The notes beneath the pieces are model-generated. The model was given only the letters and a program-made list of their open reading frames with translations. It was not told where the DNA came from and did no database searches. From positions 1,116,001 to 1,180,000 of the forward strand of contig NZ_JAHXZS010000001.1 in assembly GCF_019740335.1 (NCBI RefSeq): a stretch of DNA of 64,000 nt, written 5' to 3'. Each line of letters begins with the position of its first letter. Within the stretch, counting starts at the first letter, position 1. Below, one piece after another: positions 39,132-48,930 of the stretch. A program made the translations under genes and the position numbers. Source of the DNA: Alteraquisediminimonas sediminicola (GTDB lineage Bacteria > Pseudomonadota > Alphaproteobacteria > Sphingomonadales > Sphingomonadaceae).

Positions 39132-39563
39132 ATGGCAAAAAAGATTACCGGCTATATCAAGCTGCAGGTGCCAGCCGGCGCCGCCAACCCGTCCCCGCCG
39201 ATCGGGCCTGCGCTCGGTCAGCGCGGTGTGAACATCATGGAATTCTGCAAGGCTTTCAACGCCGCGACCAGCGACCTTGAAAAGGCCATGCCGATCCCGA
39301 CGATCATCACCGTCTATGCGGATCGCAGCTTCTCCTTCATCACGAAGACCCCGCCTGCGACCTTCCTCATCAAGAAGGCGATGAACCTGAAGTCCGGTTC
39401 GAAAGAACCCGGCAAGATCTCTGCTGGCACGATCACCCGGTCGAAGCTCGCCGAAATCGCACAGGTCAAGATGGCCGACCTCAATGCCAATGACATTGAA
39501 GCCGCCACCAAGATCATCGAAGGTTCTGCCCGCGCCATGGGCGTCGAAGTAGTGGAGGGTTAA
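39132..39563 (+). CDS. rplK: 50S ribosomal protein L11
   Basis: A 143-residue L11, the base of the GTPase-associated stalk. The N-terminal domain has [20 protein letters not shown] and the C-terminal rRNA-binding domain has [30 protein letters not shown] precedes the ATG. rplA follows after 3 bp. Confidence 0.98.
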   Translation: MAKKITGYIKLQVPAGAANPSPPIGPALGQRGVNIMEFCKAFNAATSDLEKAMPIPTIITVYADRSFSFITKTPPATFLIKKAMNLKSGSKEPGKISAGTITRSKLAEIAQVKMADLNANDIEAATKIIEGSARAMGVEVVEG

Positions 39564-39566
39564 TCC

Positions 39567-40262
39567 ATGGCATTTCAGAGCAAGAAGGCAAAGGCCCTCG
39601 CCACGGTCATCGATCGTGAAAAGCTGCATGGCATCGACGAAGCGATTGCCCTGCTGAAGGAAAAGGCTACCTCGAAGTTCGATGAAACCATCGAAATCGC
39701 GTTGAACCTTGGTGTCGATCCGCGTCACGCCGACCAGATGGTCCGTGGCGTTGTCACGCTGCCAAAGGGCACCGGCAAGACCGTCCGCGTCGGCGTGTTC
39801 GCCCGTGGCGCCAAGGCTGAAGAAGCACTGGCTGCTGGCGCTGACGTCGTTGGCGCAGAAGATCTGCTCGAAATTTGCCAGAACGGCAAAATCGATTTCG
39901 ATCGCTGCATCGCGACCCCGGACATGATGGGCCTCGTCGGCCGCTTGGGTAAGATCCTCGGGCCGAAGGGCCTGATGCCGAACCCGAAGCTCGGCACCGT
40001 AACCCCGAACGTCGCTGACGCCGTGAAGGCTGCCAAAGGCGGCCAGGTCGAATTCCGCGTCGAAAAGGCCGGTATCGTCCATTCGGGCATCGGCAAGGCC
40101 AGCTTCCCGGCTGAAGACCTGCGCGCGAACTTCGACGCATTCGTCGATGCCATCGTCAAGTCCAAGCCTGCTGGCGCCAAGGGCAAGTATCTCCAGAAGA
40201 TCGCCCTGAGCTCGACCATGGGTCCGGGCCTCAAGGTCAATGTCGGCGAAGTCGCCGCCTAA
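39567..40262 (+). CDS. rplA: 50S ribosomal protein L1
   Basis: A 231-residue L1 with the signature [20 protein letters not shown] and the core [20 protein letters not shown]. It forms the L1 stalk and in many bacteria represses the L11-L1 message. A GGAGG site overlaps the end of rplK. A strong terminator follows 60 bp after the stop. Confidence 0.98.
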   Translation: MAFQSKKAKALATVIDREKLHGIDEAIALLKEKATSKFDETIEIALNLGVDPRHADQMVRGVVTLPKGTGKTVRVGVFARGAKAEEALAAGADVVGAEDLLEICQNGKIDFDRCIATPDMMGLVGRLGKILGPKGLMPNPKLGTVTPNVADAVKAAKGGQVEFRVEKAGIVHSGIGKASFPAEDLRANFDAFVDAIVKSKPAGAKGKYLQKIALSSTMGPGLKVNVGEVAA

Positions 40263-40321
40263 GCCTTAGCCTGCATTGCCGCGCCAAAGCTGATTTGGCG
40301 TGACGATGAACAGATAAAGAG

Positions 40322-40356
40322 CCCCCGCCCCGACCTGTTCGGCGCGGGGGTTTTTT
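40322..40356 (+). terminator. Terminator of rplK-rplA
   Basis: The CCCCCGC/GCGGGGG stem has an inner CCGA/TCGG extension and is followed by TTTTTT. It separates the L11-L1 transcript from the L10-L12 transcript. Confidence 0.88.
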
Positions 40357-40435
40357 ATGGCAGCGCTGCTGGCTCTTGCCTTCCGCATCGAATCCCGCTA
40401 ACGCCCGCCTCGTGCCAGTTCCGCAAGGAATCGGC

Positions 40436-40523
40436 ATATCCGTCCGAGACAGCCGGTGAAGGGGATTTGCCCTTCTTAATTTCCAGCCAAGACGGGGACC
40501 GCATTTTTCGCCTGTAAGTGCTC
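40436..40523 (+). ncRNA. Candidate L10 leader (rplJL autoregulatory RNA)
   Basis: The 398-bp rplA-rplJ gap contains no gene. After the rplA terminator, this part has GAAGGG-GATTTG-CCCTTC (40458-40475), followed by an A-rich junction and AAGACGGGGACCGC. Position and hairpin fit the L10 leader that binds the L10(L12)4 complex and represses its own synthesis. The stretch 40357-40435 has no feature I can name. The region 40524-40650 should hold the rest of the leader, including a GGATGGTCC-type dyad near the rplJ ribosome binding site. Confidence 0.55.
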
Positions 40524-40660
40524 CATTGCGATGCACCAGTTCAGGCGCGCATTCCCCTCGGACTATAACGCTTACCCTTATGCGGGCAGGATTTCCTGTG
40601 CGTGTGCGGGTGGCAAAAACGGCTGATGGATGGTCCATCAGTTGAAACGTGGAGAATGGC

Positions 40661-41176
40661 ATGGATCGTGCTCAAAAAGCCGAACTGGTCGCCGAACTGA
40701 ACCGCACCTTTTCCGAGGTCGGCGTGGTGGTTGTCACCCGCAATCTCGGCCTGACCGTCGCACAGTCGATGGATCTGCGTAACAAGATGCGTGAAGCCGG
40801 TGCCAGCTATCGGGTAGCAAAGAACAAGCTTGCCAGGATCGCATCAGAAGGCACTGCCTACACGTCGCTCAACGACTTGCTCGTTGGCCCGACGGGTCTG
40901 GCATCTTCCGTGGACGCGGTGGCTGCCGCTAAGGTTGCCGTCGATTTCGCCAAGACGAACGACAAGCTCGAAATCGTCGGCGGCGCCATGGGGGCAATTG
41001 TCCTCGATGTCGATGGTGTCAAGGCACTCGCTGCACTGCCGTCGCTCGACGAACTGCGCGCCAAGATTGTCGGCCTGGTACAGGCCCCGGCAACCAAGGT
41101 CGTCCAGATCGTTCAGGCGCCTGCTGGCCAGCTGGCCCGCGTCATGGGGGCATATGCCGCCAAGGACGCCGCATAA
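40661..41176 (+). CDS. rplJ: 50S ribosomal protein L10
   Basis: A 171-residue L10, the anchor of the L12 stalk. It begins MDRAQKAELVAELNRTFSEV and ends in the Ala-rich helix that binds L12 dimers. GGAG lies six bases before the ATG at 40661; the frame is open four codons further from a GTG. rplL follows after 63 bp. Confidence 0.97.
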   Translation: MDRAQKAELVAELNRTFSEVGVVVVTRNLGLTVAQSMDLRNKMREAGASYRVAKNKLARIASEGTAYTSLNDLLVGPTGLASSVDAVAAAKVAVDFAKTNDKLEIVGGAMGAIVLDVDGVKALAALPSLDELRAKIVGLVQAPATKVVQIVQAPAGQLARVMGAYAAKDAA

Positions 41177-41239
41177 GCTTTGCGACCTGTTGAACTGAAC
41201 TGAACTTATTGGGCTTTATCGCCCGCATGGAGACTTAAA

Positions 41240-41611
41240 ATGGCTGATCTGAACAAAATCGTTGATGACCTTTCCGCTCTGACCGTTCTCGAAGCTGCTG
41301 AGCTTTCGAAGCTGCTCGAAGAAAAGTGGGGCGTTTCGGCTGCTGCTGCTGTTGCAGTTGCTGGCCCGGCTGCTGCCGCTGCCCCGGCTGCTGAAGAGCA
41401 GAGCGAATTCGACGTGATCCTGACCGGCGACGGCGGCAACAAGATTGCCGTCATCAAGGAAGTCCGCGCCATCACCGGCCTGGGCCTGACCGAAGCCAAG
41501 GCTGCTGTTGAAGCTGCACCGAAGGCGATCAAGGAAGGCGTGTCGAAGGACGAAGCCCAGAAGGTTAAGGCGCAGCTCGAAGCTGCTGGTGCGACCGTCG
41601 AACTCAAGTAA
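41240..41611 (+). CDS. rplL: 50S ribosomal protein L7/L12
   Basis: A 123-residue L12: an N-terminal dimerisation domain ([20 protein letters not shown]), an Ala/Pro hinge (residues 38-55) and a C-terminal factor-binding domain ([20 protein letters not shown], then [12 protein letters not shown]). GGAG precedes the ATG. A terminator follows. Confidence 0.98.
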   Translation: MADLNKIVDDLSALTVLEAAELSKLLEEKWGVSAAAAVAVAGPAAAAAPAAEEQSEFDVILTGDGGNKIAVIKEVRAITGLGLTEAKAAVEAAPKAIKEGVSKDEAQKVKAQLEAAGATVELK

Positions 41612-41648
41612 GAGTTTATCGGTCAGGCATCTGCCTGATTTCAAGAAC

Positions 41649-41688
41649 AACGGGCGGCTCTCACATCGAGGGTCGCCCGTTTTCTTTT
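41649..41688 (+). terminator. Terminator of rplJL
   Basis: AACGGGCG and CGCCCGTT pair around a 17-base loop and are followed by TTCTTTT. A smaller hairpin (TCAGGCA TC TGCCTGA) lies just before it. Confidence 0.8.
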
Positions 41689-41700
41689 GGGGCATCATTC

Positions 41701-41734
41701 CTTCGTCATTCCCGCCTATGCGGGAATGACGAAG
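41701..41734. repeat. ATTCCC-type palindrome, compact copy (D4)
   Basis: CTTCGTCATTCCCGC, loop CTAT and GCGGGAATGACGAAG form a perfect 15-bp stem. It is the simplest member of the family seen at 4282-4480 and 29405-29552, and lies between convergent rplL and the DUF1275 gene. Confidence 0.85.
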
Positions 41735-41767
41735 CGGGAGGCATATAATATAGGGACAGCCCCGCCC

Positions 41768-42409
41768 CTAAAACGCCACCCTCTGCCGCCAGCGCCAAAA
41801 TGTCAGCCCCCCGGCCAATGCCGCCGCGACCCACAGGCTGTTCATGCCCCAGAGTGGATGCACCAACGCCCCGATGATCGCGCCACCGGACAGGCCGGAC
41901 CACAATAACAGATACGGCACCCACTCCCAACGCGGCCCGCCCATCAGCGCCGCCCCCAGCCTTTGCCCGAGCTTCACCAATGCGCCGGTCATATAAGTAA
42001 GGCCGATCGACACCTCGCCATCGCGTTCAAAGGCGGTGTTCTCCACCCCCATCGCAAACGCCATGCCATAGAGCGCCGACAATCTCAGCCCCAAGGCCTG
42101 CGCAATCGCCGCAAGGCACAAGATCAAAGTCAACAACGCCAAGGACACGAGCTTGCCATATGTCGGGGTTGCGCGTCGCCGCGCCATCGTCCCCATCGTA
42201 ACGCCGCCGACAAAGGTCGCGATCAGTGTCCCTGCCCGCAGCGCATCCGCCGCATGGGTCGCGACCCCGACCGCGAGCCGCGTCGAATTACCGCTCATGA
42301 AGGAAACGAAAAAACCGCCGAGTTCGAGAAAACCAAGCGCATCAATATAGCCTGCCAAGGCGGCCAACAGCACCGCCAGCGTCCAGCTCTGGCGATCAAG
42401 CCGATGCAT
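41768..42409 (-). CDS. DUF1275 (YoaK-type) membrane protein
   Basis: A 213-residue inner-membrane protein with six or seven hydrophobic segments. AALAGYIDALGFLELGGFFV then SFMSGNSTRLAVG is the DUF1275/YoaK signature, and GVENTAFERDGEVSIGLTYM is the second conserved block. The function is unknown; transport is suspected only from topology. Its start overlaps the methyltransferase end by 14 bp. Confidence 0.88.
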   Translation of the reverse strand: MHRLDRQSWTLAVLLAALAGYIDALGFLELGGFFVSFMSGNSTRLAVGVATHAADALRAGTLIATFVGGVTMGTMARRRATPTYGKLVSLALLTLILCLAAIAQALGLRLSALYGMAFAMGVENTAFERDGEVSIGLTYMTGALVKLGQRLGAALMGGPRWEWVPYLLLWSGLSGGAIIGALVHPLWGMNSLWVAAALAGGLTFWRWRQRVAF

Positions 42410-43151
42410 TACTCTGGCTATTTTGACATTGCCCGATCAACGTACCCTTGATCCCCGCGCGACGGCTCCAGCGGAAATGAGGCCACGCCTTAGCCCAACG
42501 CCCGGCCACAATCCGTTCGCCGGGCCGCGCCGCATCATCCAGCATGATCGTGCCGCCCGGTGCGACCTGATCGAACAGGCAGGATGCCGATCCGCGCACC
42601 AACGGGTGCAACGTCCAAGGCGGGCCATCGATCACCAGCAGGTCGATATTTTGCGGCACATCGGACAAATCATACCAGATGCCCGGCCATGGGGCCACCG
42701 CCGGGATCAGCGGGGCATGATGCAATTCGGAATGAATGTCGTGGCTCAGCAACCAGCGTCTGGTGGATTCGACAAATTCGAGATGCTGATCAAAACTGAC
42801 CAACTGCCCGCCGCCATGAAGTTGCAACGCACGCCCCAGCACCAGCGAGGATGCGCCACAGCCCAGTTCCATCACCATTTGCGGGCGATGTGCCTCGATA
42901 TGATCGACAAGATAATGGAGGAAGCCGACATCGGCCTTCCAGCTCCCCAAATTGGGCAAGGCATCCATCGGCAGATCAAGCCGCCGCAACAGCGCCTCTT
43001 TATCCCGCAAACGGCCACCCCAAAGGCTTTTCAACAGCCACGGCCATTGGACCGCCCCCACGGCCAACAGCCACAACCAATCCCGCCAGTCGCGCCGCCA
43101 CTCGGCATTACCTGTCAGGGGTAAAAAGGCAGTGGCTTCACGGCTGGTCAA
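42396..43151 (-). CDS. Class I SAM-dependent methyltransferase-like protein
   Basis: A 251-residue protein with an N-terminal Trp-rich hydrophobic stretch (residues 22-44, DWLWLLAVGAVQWPWLLKSL) and a Rossmann core. The SAM loop is MVMELGCGASSLVLGRALQL, and IDLLVIDGPPWTLHP and GGTIMLDDAARPGER follow, as in FkbM/TylF-like small-molecule methyltransferases. The substrate is unknown. It starts 5 bp after the purA stop, so it probably belongs to the hisZ-purA transcript. Confidence 0.75.
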   Translation of the reverse strand: MTSREATAFLPLTGNAEWRRDWRDWLWLLAVGAVQWPWLLKSLWGGRLRDKEALLRRLDLPMDALPNLGSWKADVGFLHYLVDHIEAHRPQMVMELGCGASSLVLGRALQLHGGGQLVSFDQHLEFVESTRRWLLSHDIHSELHHAPLIPAVAPWPGIWYDLSDVPQNIDLLVIDGPPWTLHPLVRGSASCLFDQVAPGGTIMLDDAARPGERIVAGRWAKAWPHFRWSRRAGIKGTLIGQCQNSQSNASA

Positions 43152-43156
43152 ATGGA

Positions 43157-44446
43157 TTAATCCTCAAATGGGTCGCGTACGAGGATCGTATCTTCACGTT
43201 CCGGCGAGGTCGAGACCAAAGCGACCGGGCATTGGATCAGCTCTTCCACCCGACGGATATATTTGATCGCCTGTGCGGGTAGATCGGCCCAGCTTCTGGC
43301 GCCAGCGGTCGATTCCGACCAGCCCGGCATTTCCTCGTAAATAGGCTCGACCCGCGCCTGATCGGACGCATGCGGCGGGAGATAGTCATAGATCTTGCCG
43401 TCGAGCTTATAGCCCGTGCAGATCTTCAACGTGTCAAAGCCATCGAGTACATCGAGCTTGGTCAGCGCAATGCCCGTGATGCCGCTGACCGCTGCCGACT
43501 GGCGCACCAGCACGGCATCAAACCAGCCGCACCGACGCTTGCGCCCGGTGACGGTGCCGAATTCATGGCCGCGCTCACCCAGACGTTGCCCGGTCTCATC
43601 TTCCAATTCCGTCGGGAACGGGCCGGAACCCACGCGGGTCGTATAGGCCTTGACGATCCCCAGCACGAACCCGACCGCCGATGGGCCAAGGCCCGAACCA
43701 CCCGATGCAGTGCCAGCGATGGTGTTGGACGAGGTCACAAACGGATAGGTGCCGTGATCGATATCGAGCAGCACGCCCTGCGCGCCTTCAAACAGGATAC
43801 GCTTGCCCTGCTTGCGCGCCTCATTCAGGCCCACCCATACCGGCTTGGCATAAGGCAGCAGGAATTCGGCGATTGCGCGCAATTCCGCGACAATCGCGGC
43901 GCGATCGATCGGCGGATGACCGAAACCGGCGCGCAGCGCATCATGATGCGCGCAAATGCGATCAAGCTGCGGCTCCAGATCATCAAGATGGGCAAGGTCG
44001 CACACGCGGATCGAGCGACGGCCCACCTTGTCTTCATAAGCCGGGCCGATGCCGCGACGGGTCGTGCCGATCTTGCCCGCGCCCGATGCATCTTCGCGCA
44101 ACCCATCAAGATCGCGGTGGAACGGCAGAATCAACGGCGCGGTTTCGGCGACATGGAGATTATCCGGGCTGATGTTCACGCCCTGCCCCGCCAGCTTCGC
44201 CACTTCATCGCGGAAATGCCAAGGATCAAGCACGATGCCATTGCCGATCACCGACAAAGTGCCGCGCACGATGCCGCTTGGCAGCAGCGACAATTTATAG
44301 GTCGTGCCATCGACCACCAACGTATGCCCGGCATTATGCCCGCCCTGAAAGCGCACCACCACATCTGCGCGGCTGGCCAGCCAGTCGACAATCTTGCCCT
44401 TGCCTTCATCGCCCCATTGGGCACCGATAACCGTTACGTTCGCCAC
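43157..44446 (-). CDS. purA: Adenylosuccinate synthetase
   Basis: A 429-residue GTP-dependent enzyme joining IMP and aspartate on the way to AMP. The N-terminal GTP and catalytic motif is [32 protein letters not shown] and [17 protein letters not shown] follow in order. It starts 5 bp after hisZ and is followed by the methyltransferase and DUF1275 genes, all apparently co-transcribed. Confidence 0.98.
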   Translation of the reverse strand: MANVTVIGAQWGDEGKGKIVDWLASRADVVVRFQGGHNAGHTLVVDGTTYKLSLLPSGIVRGTLSVIGNGIVLDPWHFRDEVAKLAGQGVNISPDNLHVAETAPLILPFHRDLDGLREDASGAGKIGTTRRGIGPAYEDKVGRRSIRVCDLAHLDDLEPQLDRICAHHDALRAGFGHPPIDRAAIVAELRAIAEFLLPYAKPVWVGLNEARKQGKRILFEGAQGVLLDIDHGTYPFVTSSNTIAGTASGGSGLGPSAVGFVLGIVKAYTTRVGSGPFPTELEDETGQRLGERGHEFGTVTGRKRRCGWFDAVLVRQSAAVSGITGIALTKLDVLDGFDTLKICTGYKLDGKIYDYLPPHASDQARVEPIYEEMPGWSESTAGARSWADLPAQAIKYIRRVEELIQCPVALVSTSPEREDTILVRDPFED

Positions 44447-44451
44447 GAATG

Positions 44452-45534
44452 TCAGTCTTTCTTGATCGGGACGGCCTTGCCGTCGGTCAAAATATGCGTG
44501 CAGATCTGGGCTTGCGCCGTATCTTCTTCGGTCAGCGCCGCGACCGTCACCCAGCCATCGGCCCGATATTGGGCCGCGACAGCCGCCGTCGTGCCAACCG
44601 GCAGGAACAAGCGGCGACGATCACCACGCGCAAGGCCTGCATCAATCAGCGGATCAATAAAAGCGGAAAAACCGACCGCTGGTTCCGCGCCGTTGAAATA
44701 GGTCCCGCCGCGCCCGATTTCACCGGTTGCGAGCGGCGAATAAAGCGAGAAGCCAAGCCAGCTTTGATATTCAAAGCCATGGCGTTCAGTCGGATCAAGC
44801 GTGATCGTGATGTCGGACGGCAGCAAGGCGACAATCGCCTCAATCCGCGCCAGCCGATCCGCCAGCAAGCCCTGCACATCAAACGCCCGTAATTTGCCAA
44901 TCGCCGCAGCGACCGGGCCTGCCGCCTCGATCAACGGGGCATAGGCATTCGGCACGGCAGCCACATCCTTTGCATCCAGCCGCGCTTTCAACAGCGCAAC
45001 ATCATCGACCGGCAGTGGGCCAATGGCCAACAGATCGATCACATCCGGCATGTTGAGATCAAGCGTCAGGCCCGTGACCCCCGCCTGCCGCAGGCCATCG
45101 ATGGCCGCATTGATGATTTCAGCTACCGCCGCGACCGAATCGGCCCCGATCAATTCGGCCCCGACCTGCATCATTTCGCGTTCGGGACGCAATTGCCCAG
45201 CCTTCAACTTCACCACCGGCCCGCCATAAGACAGGCGCACCGGGCGCGGATGATGGCCCATGCGATTGGTTGCAATCCGCCCGATCTGGCCGGTCATATC
45301 CGAACGGACCGCCATGGTTTCACCCGATGCCGGATCGACAAAACGCAGCAAATCCCGGCCACTGACGTGCAGACCCGCCGTCAACGTCGCCTCGAATTCG
45401 GCCAAGGGCGGTTGCACCCGTTCATAGCCATAGCCGGCCACAGCATCGAGGATGATACGCACGAGACGCGCCGAGGCATCGGCCTCGGGCGGCAGGCGGT
45501 CACGAAAGCCGGTTGGCAACAGGGCATTGGTCAT
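44452..45534 (-). CDS. hisZ: ATP phosphoribosyltransferase regulatory subunit HisZ
   Basis: A 360-residue HisRS-like protein that lacks synthetase activity and serves as the regulatory subunit of short-form HisG, the first enzyme of histidine synthesis. [39 protein letters not shown] and [14 protein letters not shown] match the family. hisG is not in the window. Clustering with purA is logical because histidine and purine pathways exchange intermediates. Confidence 0.92.
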   Translation of the reverse strand: MTNALLPTGFRDRLPPEADASARLVRIILDAVAGYGYERVQPPLAEFEATLTAGLHVSGRDLLRFVDPASGETMAVRSDMTGQIGRIATNRMGHHPRPVRLSYGGPVVKLKAGQLRPEREMMQVGAELIGADSVAAVAEIINAAIDGLRQAGVTGLTLDLNMPDVIDLLAIGPLPVDDVALLKARLDAKDVAAVPNAYAPLIEAAGPVAAAIGKLRAFDVQGLLADRLARIEAIVALLPSDITITLDPTERHGFEYQSWLGFSLYSPLATGEIGRGGTYFNGAEPAVGFSAFIDPLIDAGLARGDRRRLFLPVGTTAAVAAQYRADGWVTVAALTEEDTAQAQICTHILTDGKAVPIKKD

Positions 45535-45553
45535 AGCGGGGGCCTTTTAGCAG

Positions 45554-45585
45554 CTTCATGCCAAAGGGGAACCTCTGGCATGAAG
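45554..45585. terminator. 10-bp inverted repeat between serA and hisZ
   Basis: CTTCATGCCA and TGGCATGAAG are exact reverse complements, with an inner AGG/CCT extension around GGAA. It lies 13 bp past the serA stop, where a terminator would be, but no clear U-run follows, so partial read-through into hisZ is likely. Confidence 0.5.
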
Positions 45586-45598
45586 TCGCCGACACGCA

Positions 45599-47182
45599 TC
45601 AGAATTTAAGGGCCTTGACCGTCTTCACGCCGGGCAGCTTGCTGGCTGCGCCAAGAACGGTTTCAGGAATGGCGGCATCCATCGACAGCAGCAGAATGGC
45701 TTCGCCACCCGCCGAACGACGACCCAGATGGAAGGTGCCGATGTTCAGCCCTGCCTCACCGAGCAACGACCCCACCCGGCCAATAAAGCCCGGCGCATCT
45801 TCGTTGACGATATAGAGCATGTCGCCATCAAGATCGGCTTCGACCTTGATCCCGAACATTTCGACAAGGCGCGGCTGGCCATTGCCGAACAATGTCCCGG
45901 CCACCGACTTTTCGCCATCGGCGGTATGGACCGAGACGCGGACCAACGTATGATAATCGCCTTCGCGGTCATGGCGGACTTCACGGACATCAAGGCCGCG
46001 TTCCTTCGCCATATAGGGCGCGTTGACCATGTTCACCGTGTCGGAATAACGACGCATCAGGCCCGCCAGCACGGCGGCCGTGATCGGCTTGATGTTGAGC
46101 TGGGCCGCCGCACCTTCGACTTCGACGTCGATCTTGGTCAGGCTGTCATGCGCAAGCTGGCCGACCAATGACCCAAGCTTTTCCGCCAGCGCCATATAAG
46201 GACGCAGCTTCGGCGCTTCTTCCGCCGACAGAGACGGCATGTTGAGCGCGTTGGTCACGCCGCCATTGACGAGATAATCGGCCATCTGTTCGGCCACCTG
46301 CAACGCGACATTGACCTGTGCTTCATTGGTCGATGCGCCCAGATGCGGCGTGCAGATGAAGTTCGGCGTGCCAAACAACGGCGATGCCTTGGCAGGCTCT
46401 TCGACGAACACGTCGAGTGCCGCGCCACCGACATGGCCCGAATCAAGCGCGTCCTTCAACGCTGCTTCATCCACCAGACCACCGCGCGCGCAATTGATGA
46501 TGCGCACGCCCTTTTTGCACTTGGCGATATTGTCGCGGCTCAGGATATTGCGCGTCTGATCCGTCAGCGGCGTATGCAGCGTGATGAAATCCGCCTTGCC
46601 GAGCAACGTATCGAGATCCGCCTTTTCCACGCCCATTTCAATCGCGCGTTCCGGAGTCAGGAACGGATCGAATGCGACGACCTTCATCTTGAGGCCGAGC
46701 GCGCGGCTGGCGACGATCGAACCGATGTTGCCCGCGCCGATCAGACCCAGGGTCTTGCCGGTCACTTCGACACCCATGAAGCGGTTCTTTTCCCATTTGC
46801 CCGCCTGTGTCGACAAATCGGCTTCCGGGATCTGACGCGCCAGCGCGAACATCAGCGCAATCGCATGTTCGGCGGTCGTGATCGAATTGCCGAACGGGGT
46901 GTTCATCACCACCACGCCCTGCGCCGATGCGGCAGGAATATCGACATTGTCGACACCGATACCGGCGCGACCAATGACCTTCAAATTCGTCGCAGCGTCG
47001 AGAATTTCCTTCGTCACCCGGGTCGAAGAACGAATCGCGAGACCATCATATTGACCGATAATCGCGATCAGTTCTTCCGGGGTCTTGCCGGTGATGACAT
47101 CGACATCGCAACCGCGCTCCGCGAAAATCTTGGCGGCATTCGGGTCCATCTTGTCGGAAATAAGGACTTTAGGCTTGGTCAT
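45599..47182 (-). CDS. serA: D-3-phosphoglycerate dehydrogenase
   Basis: A 527-residue long-form SerA, the first step of serine synthesis. The N-terminal catalytic domain and NAD fold have GLIGAGNIGSIVASRALGLK and NCARGGLVDEAALKDAL; the catalytic His is in CTPHLGASTNEA. An allosteric substrate-binding domain and a C-terminal ACT domain (MLYIVNEDAPGFIGRVGSLL) follow. GAGGAG precedes the ATG and is partly paired with an upstream AACTC. serC is upstream. Confidence 0.97.
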   Translation of the reverse strand: MTKPKVLISDKMDPNAAKIFAERGCDVDVITGKTPEELIAIIGQYDGLAIRSSTRVTKEILDAATNLKVIGRAGIGVDNVDIPAASAQGVVVMNTPFGNSITTAEHAIALMFALARQIPEADLSTQAGKWEKNRFMGVEVTGKTLGLIGAGNIGSIVASRALGLKMKVVAFDPFLTPERAIEMGVEKADLDTLLGKADFITLHTPLTDQTRNILSRDNIAKCKKGVRIINCARGGLVDEAALKDALDSGHVGGAALDVFVEEPAKASPLFGTPNFICTPHLGASTNEAQVNVALQVAEQMADYLVNGGVTNALNMPSLSAEEAPKLRPYMALAEKLGSLVGQLAHDSLTKIDVEVEGAAAQLNIKPITAAVLAGLMRRYSDTVNMVNAPYMAKERGLDVREVRHDREGDYHTLVRVSVHTADGEKSVAGTLFGNGQPRLVEMFGIKVEADLDGDMLYIVNEDAPGFIGRVGSLLGEAGLNIGTFHLGRRSAGGEAILLLSMDAAIPETVLGAASKLPGVKTVKALKF

Positions 47183-47247
47183 GTTGCTTAACTCCTCTGG
47201 GGAGAGTTCCCGTTTGAATGGGGAAAACTGATCTGAAGACAGATAAT

Positions 47248-47285
47248 CTGCGCCCCCGCCTCACACACATGGAGGGAGGGCGCAG
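47248..47285 (-). terminator. Hairpin between serC and serA
   Basis: CTGCGCCC and GGGCGCAG form a perfect 8-bp stem with a 22-base loop, starting 4 bp past the serC stop. There is no T-run, so it may act as an attenuator or RNA stabiliser between the two genes rather than a full terminator. Confidence 0.45.
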
Positions 47286-47289
47286 GCAA

Positions 47290-48417
47290 TTATTTGGCGT
47301 GCAATGTCGCCCAGGCCCAATCGAACCACGGGCCGAGCGCCTCGACATCCGCCGTGTTCACGGTCGCGCCGCACCAGATCCGCAGGCCCGGCGGGGCATC
47401 GCGATAACCGGCAATGTCATAGGCCGCATCTTCGGCTTCCAACAGACCGGCGAATTTCTTGATCAGTGCTTCATCCGCGCCCTCGACCGTCAAACAGACC
47501 GAGGTGGTGGAGCGTATCGCCGGATCAGCCGCGAGATGGCCAAGCCAGCTGCGTTCTTCGACAATCTTACCAAGCGCCGCCGCATTCGCATTGGAACGCG
47601 CCTTCAGGCCTTCCAGCCCGCCGACCGACTTCGCCCATTCGAGCGCGAAGATCACGTCTTCGACTGCCAGCATGGACGGGGTGTTGATCGTTTCGCCCTT
47701 GAACACGCCTTCGGTCAGCTTGCCCTTGGACACAAGGCGGAACACCTTGGGCAAAGGCCATGCCGGCGTGAAGGTTTCGAGCCGTTCGACCGCGCGCGGG
47801 CCGAGGACCAGCACGCCATGCGCGCCCTCGCCGCCCAGCACCTTCTGCCAGGAGAAGGTCACGACATCGAGCTTGTCCCAAGGCATGTCATAGGCGAACA
47901 CCGCCGAGGTCGCGTCGCAGATCGTCAGGCCTTCACGGTCATCGGCAATCCAGTCGCCATTGGGCACGCGCGCGCCAGAGGTCGTGCCGTTCCAAGTGAA
48001 GACGACGTCATCCTTAAAGTTGACGGCGGAAAGATCGGGGATTTCACCATAAGGCGCGTTCAACACCGTGGCGTTGAGCTTCAATTGCTTGTTGACGTCC
48101 GTCACCCAGCCTTCGCCAAAGCTTTCCCACGCCATCATCGTCACACCGCGGGCGCTCAACATCGTCCACAGCGCCATTTCGACAGCACCGGTATCCGACC
48201 CCGGCACAATGCCGATGCGGTGGGTGTCCGGCACGCCGAGCACTTCGCGGGTAAGGTCGATCGCAAGTTGAAGACGCGCTTTACCGATCTTGGCACGGTG
48301 AGACCGGCCCAGCGATTCGGTAGCGAGTTTGGAGGCGTCCCAGCCCGGCGGTTTCGCACAAGGGCCAGAAGAGAAAAACGGACGAGCCGGCTTAGAGGCA
48401 GGTGTATTCACAGTCAT
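47290..48417 (-). CDS. serC: Phosphoserine aminotransferase
   Basis: A 375-residue PLP enzyme of the archaeal/alphaproteobacterial SerC subtype. [20 protein letters not shown], then [11 protein letters not shown] near the N-terminus, [19 protein letters not shown] and the Schiff-base Lys in [20 protein letters not shown] are visible. It converts phosphohydroxypyruvate to phosphoserine, between SerA and SerB. A hairpin in its leader covers the ribosome binding site. Confidence 0.96.
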   Translation of the reverse strand: MTVNTPASKPARPFFSSGPCAKPPGWDASKLATESLGRSHRAKIGKARLQLAIDLTREVLGVPDTHRIGIVPGSDTGAVEMALWTMLSARGVTMMAWESFGEGWVTDVNKQLKLNATVLNAPYGEIPDLSAVNFKDDVVFTWNGTTSGARVPNGDWIADDREGLTICDATSAVFAYDMPWDKLDVVTFSWQKVLGGEGAHGVLVLGPRAVERLETFTPAWPLPKVFRLVSKGKLTEGVFKGETINTPSMLAVEDVIFALEWAKSVGGLEGLKARSNANAAALGKIVEERSWLGHLAADPAIRSTTSVCLTVEGADEALIKKFAGLLEAEDAAYDIAGYRDAPPGLRIWCGATVNTADVEALGPWFDWAWATLHAK

Positions 48418-48480
48418 GTAATGCTTCTCCTTACAGAGAGCTGCGCGGCGTTGGGACCGCGTGGCCCGGGGCTGCTCATA
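48418..48480 (-). promoter_or_regulatory. Candidate serC-motif 5' leader RNA
   Basis: Directly before serC, on its strand, CGCGG-TCCCAACG-CCGCG (48444-48461) is followed by GCTCTCTGTAAGGAGAAGC (48423-48441). In the second hairpin GCTCTC pairs with GAG(A)AGC and buries the AAGGAG ribosome binding site. A conserved serC RNA motif has been described upstream of alphaproteobacterial serC, and location and shape agree. The effector is unknown. Confidence 0.58.
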
Positions 48481-48516
48481 AGGGAAGGTGGCGGAATGTC
48501 AATTTATGATTAGTCT

Positions 48517-48761
48517 CTTTTGTTAGCCCCTCAAGCGCCGGGCGCGGGCATCCGCCCGCTTGGCTACGCGCCAATAAGGCGCGGCGACCGTTCGGCCTTG
48601 CGGCTGCTCACACAGCCGTTGGTGGGGGATTGCGAGGTCAGCCCTTGGAAGTTGCCACCAACGGCGCGCAGCGCCGCAAGCGCGAACGCGCGCCCGAGCT
48701 TATTGCGAGGAAGCCAAGCGGGCGGATGCCCGCGCCCGGCGTTTGAGGGACTAAAACAAAC
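48517..48761. repeat. R-element, full composite copy (R4)
   Basis: The left arm (to about 48623) is type B reversed with a distinct hairpin 1 (CGGCTG...CAGCCG when read outward). The spacer reads GGGGGATTGCGAGGTCAGCC, and the right arm (48651-48761) is type A with hairpin 1 CGGCGC GCA GCGCCG. Same polarity as R3. It lies between the divergent serC and rplM genes, so here it is upstream of both. Confidence 0.93.
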
Positions 48762-48762
48762 A

Positions 48763-48780
48763 GAGGTATTATAATACCTC
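48763..48780. promoter_or_regulatory. 18-bp perfect palindrome with embedded TATAAT upstream of rplM
   Basis: GAGGTATTATAATACCTC is a perfect palindrome touching the right end of repeat R4, with TATAAT in it on both strands. It may be an operator or a -10 region. The remaining 150 bp to rplM holds a TTGACT at 48802-48807 without a good -10, and no gene. Confidence 0.4.
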
Positions 48781-48930
48781 TTCTAAAACGCACGGTTTTG
48801 CTTGACTTTAACACCCCTAAACGTCATTGGAGCCCATCGCCGCCGTTCGGATTTGTCCGGGCGGCTTGATTTTTTAGTCGCATCCCCATGAATTTTGCGG
48901 GATTGCGGTCAACCATGAGGGTCAAGAGCC

